Assembly (NCBI GenBank): GCA_033557685.1
Contig: JAWQRN010000298.1
Span: 1 to 31,958 of the forward strand
Reading direction: 5' to 3'
Source: Sperchopsis tessellata
Lineage: Eukaryota > Arthropoda > Insecta > Coleoptera > Hydrophilidae
Length of the DNA stretch: 31,958 nucleotides
Both the position numbers and the translations under genes were made by a program. This document shows positions 18,924 through 29,559 of the stretch, piece after piece. The stretch's first letter is position 1. Each line of letters opens with the position of its first letter. The notes beneath the pieces were generated by a model, which worked only from the letters and a program-made list of their open reading frames with translations, was not told the origin of the DNA and did not search any database.

Positions 18924-20335
18924 TTTCGAGTCATCAAAAATAAGGCACCGTCACCGAGAGCCAATATGGCTAAGAATTCTTTTTTTCTCGACAGTTTTCA
19001 TTTCTATGAAAGGAATAAAATAAATAAATTCTCAACACGTATCATTCCATATAAAAAAAAATATTTTGGGTTGCTTTTAGCATATTAGGTATTTCATTTA
19101 AAAAGTGCTGAAATTAGCCATATTGCCTACAAGGTGTTAGCAATATGGTTATACGAATTCTCATGGAAAATTGTAATTCTTATGGATAGCTGAAGAAATA
19201 CAAATAAGGCAATTGTAAGTTTTTTCAAGTACGTTTATTATAAAAAATAACAATGTTTGCAGCTCATTTAACATTAAAAGTATTTATACATCGCACCTAA
19301 TTATTACAGTTTAGACAAAACAAAAAGTCCAATTTATCTTTAGCTGTTAAGTGAAAATATTCTTTATGTATATGGACTTAACGTACAGTATAGAGCCTCG
19401 TGTCTGCCACCTTGTTTATTTGGCACACCTTACAAAACTAAGATCCCTTGGGTGTATTGTTTTTGATTCCTTCAATGGGTCTTTCAGGGCGACGCTCTTG
19501 GAGAGAATAATGACAATTTTTGCTCTGCTATTTAAAGCATATTTTTAAGAGAAATGTTGAGCTCAAAACCAGATTGTAGGCTAATGCGAGAGCCAGTATC
19601 GCTGTTCTCACCTATCGAAGGCAAACGCTTTCCAATGAGTTTTTTTTTTTCTGTAAATCGGAAATCTTAGAAGAAAATTATTTTTGATAAATATTTGAAG
19701 GTTCAGGCAATACCTTATATGGCTAGTTTTGCTCACTATATTTATAAGGGTATTCATCTGTAAATGTATCCCATTACATCCTGGTGGAATGGATAAATTG
19801 TTAATGTTAACCCAGATGTAGTATGCCTCCGAAACGCTGTTTTGTTATGAAACGTTCATTATAGTTTGAGAAATACTCCAGTACTTCATCATCTCAATAA
19901 TTCTCAAATGCTCAAAAAGAACTGCTTTATTTATTGACTGCAATTCGTGTGATGTATTACTTTGTAAAAAAAACATAAAGTAATGTCAATCTTATCTACA
20001 GTTTTATTTCATTTGAAAATTACATACATACAAAAAATACACGGTTATTAGTTTCTTAGAAAATCTCGTGTGGTACGAAACCTTGTTAAGCGGGAATAAA
20101 AATGAAAGTTACGTTCCAAAACCTAATATTTGGCACAGTTTTGAGATTGAAACCGTGACAGTTTTAATATTATGACTTTTCGTTAAAAATACGAGCGAAC
20201 ACAATCTCCATTGGTACTACTTATACGAAACGTATATTTATTCAAAATAATGTTAACTAAACATAAATAATCTCTCACAATAATCTTCTTCCTTTTCAGT
20301 TCGAACGAGGCCGTTAACTACGTTGATGTTTCAAA
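18924..20335. other. AT-rich spacer with no recognised gene
   Basis: Short frames such as 19351-19548 have no recognisable content. A weak GAAACG-containing motif at about 19809-19837 resembles the hammerhead-like sites but lacks the first core strand. Confidence 0.5.
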
Positions 20336-20339
20336 AAGT

Positions 20340-21653
20340 CAGTTATCTAATTTTGTTTGGCTTCCTTGATATTTCTTTATAAAGTTCGATGGATCCGTAT
20401 TCAAAACATAATTTTTCAACTTTTTTTTTATTCCTTCACTAATACTTTTGTCAATACTGCGCTACTGCCGTCTGATTTGATGTCGTCTCCAATTGCCATT
20501 TCAACTAAATCTGCTTCATAGACTCTTTCTCTACCAAGTGTTTTGTACGTATTCAGTACACATATCATCAAAACCTTCACCTCCTACCGATCTAGCAAGT
20601 TTTACTATCTCGCCTATTCTGACTGCTACTGGTTCAACCATATTTCCTGAATGAACTGACTCTCTGTCCATATATTTTTTGAACACTCATTTAATGTTGA
20701 CGGCTTTACTTCTTTGAGCGATAAAGCTATAATTTTGATTTAATCCATAATTAAAAATTCTTTCCATGCTTTCATCACTTCCATAGATTCGGAATATTTG
20801 TTTACTTTAAATAGTTTTCCACGGCTGGTACAAATCAATATGTAAACCATTATTTAAATAAATCGGCAGCTTTTCTATTTGTTTTCCAAAATACTGGCAA
20901 CGAATTTTAATCTACACTTTTCATTACGCGAGGATTAATAGATCTGTAAACTATTATAGGTTTTATCATATAATCTCCGGATGCGTTACTGCACATAAAT
21001 AACGTTGCATGATCCTTCGACACCTTAAAACTGGGTGCAGTTTTCACTTTATATTCTGTTGGGAATTTTTTCAACCAATTTTTCCCACTGTCATTGAATA
21101 TTTAATGAGGTAAATGTCCGTATTCTTCAATATTTTGTCTTAGTTCCTCTGGAGAGTTTCTTGCAGCTTCATTATCAGCCGATGCACTCTCCCCTCGAAT
21201 TTTTATGTTATGTAATGAGAATCACTGTTTAAAACGTTTGAACTAATTTACTGGCATACTGGCAAGAAAGTCAGGGTTAACATAAGATTCTCCAGTTTCT
21301 TTTAAATGGTTATACATTTTGAGAGTCCTTCGTTTGATTACATTATGGTCTAATGGAATCCGTTTATTGCTACTATCCTCTATCTAGATGTTTAATTCTT
21401 TTTTCCAATTTTTAATTATTGCAACTCGGGGACGAGCTGTTCTATTCACGGGAACTGAAGATCTCCAGGCTACGCTTGCCCTAATTTTCTGCTTATTTTT
21501 CTTTATGATCCAGACAATTGCCTCATTTAACTGTAAACTTTTGAAAACGGATGATTTCTTTTCCCCTTGTTTCAGTCGATTCAAAATTTGAATCTTCGAT
21601 TCTAAAGAAATAAAATTCCTTTTGTGTAGTTTAGGTTTACATTTATTAGACAT
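20340..21653 (-). pseudogene. Tigger/pogo-like transposase relic (CENP-B-like DNA binding domain)
   Basis: From the high-coordinate end: MSNKCKPKLHKRNFISLESK IQILNRLKQGEKKSS with KKNKQKIRASV is the psq-type helix-turn-helix. Then come TARPRVAIIKNWKKELNI, RIPLDHNVIKRRTLKMYNHL KETGES (CENP-B-type HTH), IRGESASADNEAARNSPEEL, YKVKTAPSFKVSKDHATLFM and ASGDYMIKPIIVYRSINPRV. After a gap the C-terminus reads EVKPSTLN, EPVAVRIGEIVKLARSVGGE GFDDM. The first catalytic motif is damaged (IFN-DSGKNWLKKFP where N-V-D-E is usual). The second (DNAPGHP-type) is deleted with its surroundings near 20810. Multiple stops; inactive. Family assignment rests on both DNA-binding domains and the DDE context. Confidence 0.88.
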
Positions 21654-21797
21654 ACTAATGTAAGGCTAGAATTAAAATTTTTTAATACATACCTAGAAAA
21701 TTTTACAAGCGTAACAATGAATGACAATGTACACAGCACAAAATACATGCAATACGCTCAGTAGCGAGTGAATTACGAACTGCTTTATCACAGTAGA

Positions 21798-21888
21798 CCT
21801 CTCGGCAGTAAACAGAATTCGGGACATCCGAATTTTTGTGTCTTCGGCAGTAAATAGAACTCGAGACTTCCCAGAATTTTTGTTTACA
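21798..21888. repeat. Two tandem ~45-bp units upstream of the Tigger gene
   Basis: Unit 1 (21798-21841) and unit 2 (21842-21888) both read CGGCAGTAAA-AGAA followed by TCGRGAC and ending GAATTTTTGT. They lie 150-240 bp before the transposase start. Subterminal repeats of this sort are common transposase-binding sites, so they are probably part of the Tigger 5' end. Confidence 0.55.
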
Positions 21889-22039
21889 CGATACGGAGTG
21901 ATACGAATATGTAAGAGCGTTCGGTGCAGTTCTTAAATCGTGTTTTAGCGAAATTGTGTTGTAAAAGTACCTTGTTGTACAAGAGATACAATAAATACAC
22001 CAATCTTCTGTCAACCAGTTCTCAAATCAAGTCATCTGT

Positions 22040-24740
22040 ACCTACATGGCACAAATACCCTGTTCTACCTATGAGACCTGCTTTTCGAAACAAACAATAA
22101 CTAAATTACATAAAATCTTATAACCATATAACACGTAAAATGACCCACAAAATAAAATGAAATATAATGTGGAAATGAAGGCATGAATGTACATACATCG
22201 GCAGAAAAAAAAACAAAAGAAAAAATCAACGCAGAAGATCATCGAAACCTTAAGATATATTAAAGAGATAATCCTCCATACGATACCTGAAAACAAACAA
22301 CCGAAAACAACGTAAAATCCTCAAAAATTTCTTCGTAAATAGCACAGACGTTATACAAAAAAAAAACATCATAATAAAGCTTTCCCATATCGAGGGATGT
22401 TAATCAGTCTACGATGACCAAGATTCAAGTTGTGAATATCCGTACTTTCTCTCATATAAATATGGCGGTGTTCCCGTATTGATAAACCTATGAAAACAAT
22501 ACAATTGTAATTTTCTTTCATCGAACATAAATAACCAACGACACAATTTCAGCGCATGAAATATACGAGAACGACTACCAAATCGAAAAATAAAACGAAA
22601 GAAAGAATTCTGGACCTTTTGTATCCTAGACGAGTCGAAATCAAGACAACGACCATAGACAACAGCACAATAATAAAAATATGAGCGTCGAAGGGGAACT
22701 TTCGAACAGAAATCGTCAAAGAGTGACGATAAGGTTAAATCGCCTTCAGTGACGAATAACCTCTTCCAACCATCAATAAATTGTGAGACATGAACCTCAG
22801 ATCAGCATCCATATGAATAGCAAGGTTCTTAGTCATGCGCAAAAAAGGAAGAATACTACCACCCAAATGAATAATACAACTGAAATTCATCTGCATATAG
22901 ATTAAAATGGCAATATTTCAGACACTTCTAGACTTATGTGTCTAGTGTATAACAAGGGAATTAAAACTTAACCTTGTGGCACACCAAAAGCTAGATTTAA
23001 ATACTCTGACAACTCATCAGAAACCTATACCTTTTGGTATCTATCCCTCTAGAAAAAAATTGACAACAGCTGGAGATAATGAAGAATTGATATCATCAAC
23101 CTATGATAAAAAGTATCAAATTTTCGAGCAAAATCAATTAAGACGAATGCAGTACTGCAACCTTTGTCTAAGGTAGTAATACTGTCGTCAGGTACAACAG
23201 ATAAAGCAAAACCATAACTATAGTTCGGTTTAAAACCCGACTGACAACGTGGATGAATGTTAAATACAGTTAAATAATCTTGAAACTGACGAGCAACAAT
23301 TTTCTCCAAAACCATAGAAATATGAGAAAAAATACTAACTGGACAACTATCTTTCAAAGTAGAACAAGAATTCGATTTGAGAATTGGGATAACATGTGAT
23401 TCCTTCCAAATTGTAGGAAACACGCCACCCAGAAGACATGAATTAATAATTTTGGTCACCAAAGATATGCAAACAGGACAACACATGTTCAACATTCTCA
23501 ATGAAATTAAATCCGAATCAAAGGAGTAGGAATTCAAGGAAAACAACACCTTTTTCAATATCCCCCACAAAAACAGTATAATAAAAAGATTAAACTCCAC
23601 ATCTACACCTTCCTTTTTATTAGAAGAATAAAATGACAAAAGTTCATCAGAAACCTTACCAACTACATGAACAATAACGAAATGTGCATTCAAGACACCA
23701 AGATCTTTCAAATGAGAAGAAAAAGTAGCAACATTAGCAGGCTGGATGTTAAGACGCCGGATCTCTAAATCACTCCAGAATCCCATGCATTAGCAAAGAT
23801 AATGCACTCAAAATGAGCTCTTTTCTCGCTCCGGACTGATAAAGTTACTAGATATTTCAGGGATTTATAATAATTTCAAGAGCACACTCAAGCTATTCTG
23901 ATAGCCCTATTGCGAGCGGAAACTCTAGGAGACAACATCTTGCGAATAGCAGTTGTCAGCCAAGTGATCTTAGGTCGTAGAAATTTTAACCTGAGCATGA
24001 ATGTCAAATATATATATTTAATTATCTGTAAAAAAAATTCTCAAAGGTAGACTAGAAATTTAAAAAAATCCCAGGGAACAAAAGATAAGTCGTTTAGAAA
24101 AGCTTGCTGAAGAAATTTCGATAAACCTCTACTAAGCTTAATAGAAACATTTAAAACGCCATTACATAAGTCAAAAATTAAGAAAATGATCTGACATAGC
24201 ATGATGATCAACATTACCAAAGGAATTAATACGAGAAGTATTAGACGTAATAATAAGATCTAGCAAACTACTTGAATAAGAAACACTTGTCGGCTCACTG
24301 ATTAACTGAAACAAACCCAAGCTATCAAGAATAGGTCTATATCGATGGACAACCAAATAATCATCTAAAAGATTAATATTGAATTCTTCTAGGCAAATAT
24401 AAACTCACAGTTAAGAAGAGTCATAGGAAACGTGTCTTCAATGAAATCATTGAAAGAACCAATAACAACACCCAAAGCTATCTTAAAGCCACCAACATTT
24501 ATCTCTAACTTAAACTGTTCGATGAAGGAATATATTACAGAAAATGATTTTAAAATTTTAAAATACAATTATTCTCTCTAAAAAATTCCACACCTCCTAT
24601 ATGAATTGGTCTATCTAGTCAAACAAGCCTAAACCCCGGTAAGTTAACACATGCTTCATCACTAAACGGTAGTTTAAGATTTTGCACCATCAAAAATAGG
24701 AATAACAATCAAGTGATTTATACATTCCTAAATGTTCGAT
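22040..24740 (-). pseudogene. jockey-like LINE, copy 2 (endonuclease, RT and 3' UTR)
   Basis: Read leftward on the minus strand. Endonuclease pieces: SDEACVNLPGF and LDRPIHIGG (about 24650-24590), GFKIALGVV (24500), DSLGLFQLISEPTSVSYSSS and GNVDHHAMSDHF (24356-24171). Linker: LVTLSVRSEKRAHFE. An open frame of 245 codons (23786-23049) follows with EIRRLNIQPANVATFSSHL, WKESHVIPILKSNSCSTLKD, RQFQDYLTVFNIHPRCQSGF and motif A LIDFARKFDT (normally FSKAFDT). Then GVPQG and LKYCHFNLYADEFQLYYSF, with YADE at 22897-22886 in place of YADD. C-terminal pieces include RSRILSF and INTGTPPYLYE (about 22460). The 3' UTR ends near 22040 against the Tigger 5' region. The 5' part is truncated in the endonuclease domain. 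Confidence 0.88.
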
Positions 24741-24744
24741 CCAT

Positions 24745-25298
24745 TGTAAAAATGTACTAATGGTCATACTACATGTTTTGATAAGTTCTTTAGAACCTAG
24801 TGGTAATGAACCCCCACATTCTGACATCATTAGTTTATCTTTGAACAAAATCGTGGGAGGAATTAGTGTGCCAAAGCATTATTACGCGCAATAGTGTCAC
24901 GTTTTATCAATTTTCATTTGATGCAATATACTGTGTTCTAACACTTTTTTACCCAAAACTTTTTGTTACTATTCTGACATTATATATTTTTATAGGTTTG
25001 AAACGATTGAGTGGGACACGGACATTACCCATGTTATTCTGATATTGAGGTAATTCAAATGTGATTTATATTCCAAGTAATTTTTGTAATTACAACCATT
25101 TCACACAACAGCAACATGTTTGTCCGGATATAACCGTCGGTATGTCACAGCTAGCGCTCTTTATGTCCACTACTGACCGTTTATTACAAACCTGACATAT
25201 AGCGATTGTATAATTATGAAGTAACATTGAACTGGCAATATCTCCTGGTTCGCCACATCTACCTTATAAGCATGCTAAATATTGACCACGAATTGTTC
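24745..25298. other. Spacer without a recognised gene
   Basis: It lies between the truncated 5' end of the jockey-like LINE and the unidentified minus-strand ORF. No motif or repeat is recognised. Confidence 0.5.
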
Positions 25299-25299
25299 G

Positions 25300-25620
25300 T
25301 CAAGCCGATAGAATTTTACCCAAACTCTTCTTGGCCTTCACGTTGAGTAGGTTCGAAACCTTGGACTGGAGTAAAAGTGTGGAATAATAATGGCAGTCAT
25401 CTAACCTGTTTACATCTTCCCGAAAACCTCGTTGTATTTCCTCATACTGTAAATGAGCTTCTACTTCTTCACATACATATCCATTAATGAATGTTTGCAA
25501 CCATATTTTCCATTTCCTGTCGGTGTCTCGAAGTTTGTATGCAGCTCTCCAGTACGTATTGCGATCCACTATCTTATATTGAGTAGCTATGAAAAATACT
25601 TCCTCTTTCTCATTCGTATT
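25300..25620 (-). CDS. Unidentified 106-codon open frame
   Basis: An uninterrupted minus-strand frame reads EEVFFIATQYKIVDRNTYWR, AAYKLRDTDRKWKIWLQTFI, NGYVCEEVEAHLQYEEIQRG, FREDVNRLDDCHYYSTLLLQ and ends KAKKSLGKILSA. Charged, amphipathic composition with Trp and Cys, in AT-rich DNA, argues for past or present coding. There is no in-frame ATG near the start, so it would be an internal or terminal exon or a fused fragment. It follows directly on a LINE RT tail (25640-26085) and could be an unfamiliar LINE C-terminus. No family recognised. Confidence 0.35.
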   Translation of the reverse strand, partial: NTNEKEEVFFIATQYKIVDRNTYWRAAYKLRDTDRKWKIWLQTFINGYVCEEVEAHLQYEEIQRGFREDVNRLDDCHYYSTLLLQSKVSNLLNVKAKKSLGKILSA

Positions 25621-25639
25621 TTATTTTCCTTTAATGATG

Positions 25640-26085
25640 CAGCTTTTTTCCGTTTTGTCATACCCAGCAGCTCCCAATCTCGGTTCGTTATTCCCCCTTA
25701 TTATTTGTTCTTACTGCCCACGGTATTGTATGTACTTCTTACGTTAGATCCACAGTTTGATGGCTTTCATTTTATTCATTACATCTGTATTCAATGTCCA
25801 TCTCTCCGTACCATATAATAATATTGACTAAACGTAGCATTTGATTAATCTCACTTTAAGGCCAAGGTCAAAGCCTGTATTATTGAAAATTTCTTGAATT
25901 TCATAAGTGCACCATGAGCGGTCTCTATTCAGCATTTTATCTCTAAGTCTGATGTAAAGTCCTCACAAGGCCACGTTCCACGATGTGTCAAGTTATTTAC
26001 CCTTTCTATAAGTAAATCATTGAATATTAGTCTGACATATCTGAACATATCTAGTTCGAGGTAAGCAAGTGTCGTAAAGTCATCG
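25640..26085 (-). pseudogene. LINE reverse transcriptase thumb fragment
   Basis: The minus strand reads LADDFTTLAYLE (YADD box with Y changed to L, about 26090-26055), then DLEIKC-stop-IETAHGALMKF, LALKVRLIKCYV, SILLYGTERWTLNTDVMNKM KAIKLW (about 25830-25745) and remnants NNEPRLGAAG and TKRKKAASLKEN. The string KVRLIKCYVxSxLLYGxExWTL is the RT thumb signature of RTE-like and related LINEs. Frameshifts and stops make it inactive; palm motifs before YADD are missing. Confidence 0.75.
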
Positions 26086-26257
26086 GCTAAAGGTGGCGAT
26101 TGTGGTTAAAATTTAATATCTATTTGTATATGAGTGATTTTGTTATCTTGGCATCACTAGAAATGTAGAAAAATTTAAGAGATTTTATCATGTAACTGTT
26201 GACGGAACAATCGGCTATTTATTATAATACCAACAAATTTTCAGTTTGAAAATATAT

Positions 26258-26416
26258 TACAGGGTGATTTATTTATTTTGACCCCTCTTAACTCTTTTAT
26301 TTTAAGAATTATATAAAAAGTTAAATACAAACGTTGTAGGGTTTCATACATATTTATTTCCAAAATCATTTGCCTGATATAAGAATGAAGGTGATTTCTT
26401 AAAGGAAACACTCTGT
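26258..26416. mobile_element. 155-bp MITE with TA target duplications
   Basis: The left end CAGGGTG (26260-26266) and right end CACTCTG (26408-26414) are inverted with one mismatch, and TA lies on each side (26258-26259, 26415-26416). Inside, GACCCCTCTTAA near the left end and AGGTGATTTCTTAAAGGAAA near the right end extend a loose similarity. No ORF. TA duplication and CAGGGTG ends suit a Tc1/mariner-type MITE. Confidence 0.6.
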
Positions 26417-26419
26417 ATA

Positions 26420-27360
26420 TTTTTAGATTTTCTTGTAGATACTTTTTTCTGATTTCAAATATAAAAGGTCTAGGTCTAGCTGTAATATTTTTTCACATAT
26501 TGGACCTTGAAAATGCTCTAAATATGTTTTGGCTGATGATCTATTACACCATTCTTTATTTATTACCATTGTTATTGTTTGATATTTGTTAGTTTTATTT
26601 CATCAAGATGGGTCACATAGAAGCATAAAAGTTTGAAATATGTTCACTTCATTTAAAAAACAATAGAAATAAAAAGCTGCAAAAAGAGAGGATATAGAAT
26701 TATTCCCAAATCGCTCAGCTCCCAATAAAAACACGTTGTTCAGTACTTATAGAAATTTGAGATATATTAACTGTATAAGAAAAATATTGCAAGGTTAATT
26801 TTGCGTTATTGTTAATATTTTTGTTGTTTTTTTTTATTTATGCGTGTATTGATTTAGATCTGATTTAACTTTTGGTTTAAAATATAAGTATGTCTTAATA
26901 AAATAGAGAACAGCGTCAGCCATTACCACGATTTGAACTTGAACATGAAATTAATTTACTGTTGAAACGCTTATTATGACAATTAAAATTTAACTCCTAA
27001 GCAATAATTAACTCCATTAAAAACCCAGCGTTTTACCAAACAAATATTAATGTACTTTAGAGTAAAATAAAAAAAAAGGAAATGTAATCCCTAATTTAAG
27101 CATTTTCACCGAATAAACCCCCTTTCAGGAGAAGAATAATAGCCAGCATTTTCCCGGCAAAAACTAGTCCACATGAAAAGGCAAAAAGGTCTAAAAACGA
27201 GAACAACAAGCGGCGATCTCGAATATTAACACCCCGATATGTGTGCAAATGCTAATGGATATTAACTCTACAAACCCTAAACAGCATTCGAGGGACCAGT
27301 AGCAAGAAGACACCAGTACCACTGAGAAGAAAGAGATTGCCGTACTTTGATAAATATTGA
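26420..27360. other. AT-rich spacer leading into a CpG-rich region
   Basis: Composition is strongly AT until about 27120, then GC and CpG content rises (27210-27240, 27360-27560). No TE family is recognised. The last 200 bases are the natural place for the promoter and 5' UTR of the candidate gene at 27382, but no TATA box is evident. Confidence 0.45.
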
Positions 27361-27381
27361 GCGGGTCGTTGCGAGTGAGGA

Positions 27382-27565
27382 ATGCATTCATTGTTGGAGA
27401 GAGCACGAGCGACGCATGGCTCTGTGTCCGTCGAGACGCTGGGCGTGAACCTAAAGGACTCTCCTCTATCCTACGTCAGTTCTGGCTCGGCGCCCGACAT
27501 GTTCACGTTGTGCATGTCGCGTGGACATCCACAACTGCCTCAGCAGGACTCACACCACACCAACC
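27382..27565 (+). CDS. Candidate first coding exon of a host gene (product unknown)
   Basis: ATG at 27382 follows an in-frame TGA two codons earlier, so it is the first possible start; G at -3 is acceptable. The frame reads MHSLLERARATHGSVSVETL, GVNLKDSPLSYVSSGSAPDM, FTLCMSRGHPQLPQQDSHHT, N. It meets AACC|GTGAGT, a consensus 5' splice site with its GT at 27566-27567, giving a 61-codon exon ending in phase 1. CpG dinucleotides are frequent, in sharp contrast to the window, and there are no stops. I do not recognise the protein; a regulatory protein N-terminus with low-complexity His/Gln is plausible but is inference. The following intron would run past the window end. Confidence 0.5.
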
Positions 27566-29190
27566 GTGAGTCTCTCCAATACTCACTGTCTATCTTATTC
27601 TCTTTATCACCCTTCTATATTTTGCTGCTTTGCACTTGATGTTTTAAGTGTGCTCTTGGCCCCCTTTAGCAATAGCCTTCCCGAAAGGATTTTAGAAGTG
27701 AATTTTATGTGCAATTTTTGGGGTTAGTGTAAGTGTGTGTGTGTATTTGAAAACGCCGGTTGGTTCACTGCCGCATCGTATAACTCACCTGAAGGTCGTT
27801 CATAAAATTTCATTCAAGGAACTTCATATCCTCCAGCCTTTCATGTGGAAACTTTGATCAACTTGGAGACAAGTTTGTTTATTTTTTGTTGGTGTTGCCA
27901 CAATTTCAGAATGCGCTGGGCTGATTTTTTTGCGAGTCCCATTAATGTTTTACTTTACACTTTACTAATACGTATTTCAATGTAATTAGTCCAATCTTTC
28001 CATTTTCTTTGTCGTAAATAAATTAGCTGTATTTTATTAAGATAGATCTTAATGTCAGTTTTTCCTTCCAATCCAATTTATTTGCTAATTAATTTTACAG
28101 AAGATTTTTTTTGAAATGTATAAACAATTTTATTAAATATATAACTTTATCTCAAAATAATTGAACTTATATACTTGCCAGCTATTTTGATCAATCTTTA
28201 TTACATTAATAATAATATTTATTACATTTTTCAAATAGTATTAGTTTGTTCATTTTATATACCTTTGTTATTTTGAATTTAATTTTGACATATTTGCATG
28301 CATTTATTCAACCGATTTTATTATTAATTCTTTGTTTTAACTTATCCTTCTCTATATGAAAAAGATATCTTAAAATTATCTGCGAAATTACATCATTTAT
28401 TATATCTTTGAAATTATAAAAGGAACAAATATGCAAATACGATCCAAAAATAAGAAAATATAAGGTATTTCTCTTATTGAACTTGAGTTACAAATTTTTC
28501 TTCAGATATTACAAAGCTCAACCTAAAGCGCTTTAATATATATTTTCAGGATATATTATAAATTTATCACCCAAAATCTTTTCTAAAGAAATATTGCTAA
28601 ACTTTAAATTTCCCATTTACAAATTAGAAATTTGTACTTGCGGAAAATACGATGTTTTAAAGAATTATAAAAATAGCCTAGAATACTCTGGTGGTACATT
28701 ATGAGCGTAGTATTCCTTAATGTTTTTAATGACCTTTCAAATTGTATAGGGTTTAAAGCCTAAGATAGTATACGTAATTTCTCTATGAGACTTAAATTAT
28801 TCATTCACAAAAATATAAATACATAAACAACCGTTTTCTTTTATTTACGAACATACATATATCGAGCAAAAATCTCTATTAATTATCCTAAATAGATCTC
28901 ACCATGTAGATTATCAAAATATAAAATACTCATGTATTTTCTTTGCGTGCATGTTCTTACAATCTTTTTTGAGGCAATGACGAATTTATAATCAGTGCCT
29001 ATTAAAGTATTTTAGGATTTTCTAATTTAATGTATATTTCACTATATATAATGAGGAACTAACAGGTATTAATATGACTTTAACTCTTCTTCCTAGAGGT
29101 GTAAAATTTTGCGTCTACAAAAAATCCACTCGACCTGATCTATGTATTAATTTTAAGTTCAATCACCCATTTACTTATAAATTAGCATAG
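27566..29190. other. Probable first intron (part), AT-rich
   Basis: If the donor at 27566 is real, everything to its right is intron. A short GT run ((GT)5-6) lies at 27731-27745. From 27950 on it is very AT-rich with no recognised element. Confidence 0.4.
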
Positions 29191-29559
29191 TTGAATATTA
29201 TGTTTGACCATGTGTTTATCACACCAATGGAATTTGAGATTGAGCTTCATACCATTTTTTTTGCCCACAATAATTCTGTTATAGAACAAACATTCCGTAG
29301 AAAATTTAACAAAATGTATGCCGATCATAGTTATCAATCAACTAATCACTCTTATGGTGAAGTCCGATGGTGTTATTTCTCACAAAATTGAAATGTTTAA
29401 ACTATTATATTTGAAAATCTCTTTCAGTAATTGTTAGAATAGAGAACATATTTTAGTTAGAAAAATAATATTTCAAATAAATTTCGCAGTGGAGTTTAGT
29501 AAATGTTTTGTGAATGCGGTACTTCTTATAATAGGTGATCCAATCTCAACCTTTTTTTT

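Noticed and set aside
19351..19548. 65-codon plus-strand frame
   Set aside because: No family resemblance, no splice context and AT-rich composition typical of chance frames.
19809..19837. GATGTAGTATGCCTCCGAAACG as another hammerhead-like site
   Set aside because: Only the GAAAC strand fits; the first strand needs an insertion.
22069..22296. Minus-strand frame rich in Phe and Cys
   Set aside because: Lies in the AT-rich 3' UTR of jockey-like LINE copy 2.
29191..29391. 66-codon plus-strand frame with FAHNNSVIEQTFRRKFNKMY, faintly like a transposase N-terminal helix-turn-helix
   Set aside because: Similarity is only a few residues, and no transposase follows on that strand.
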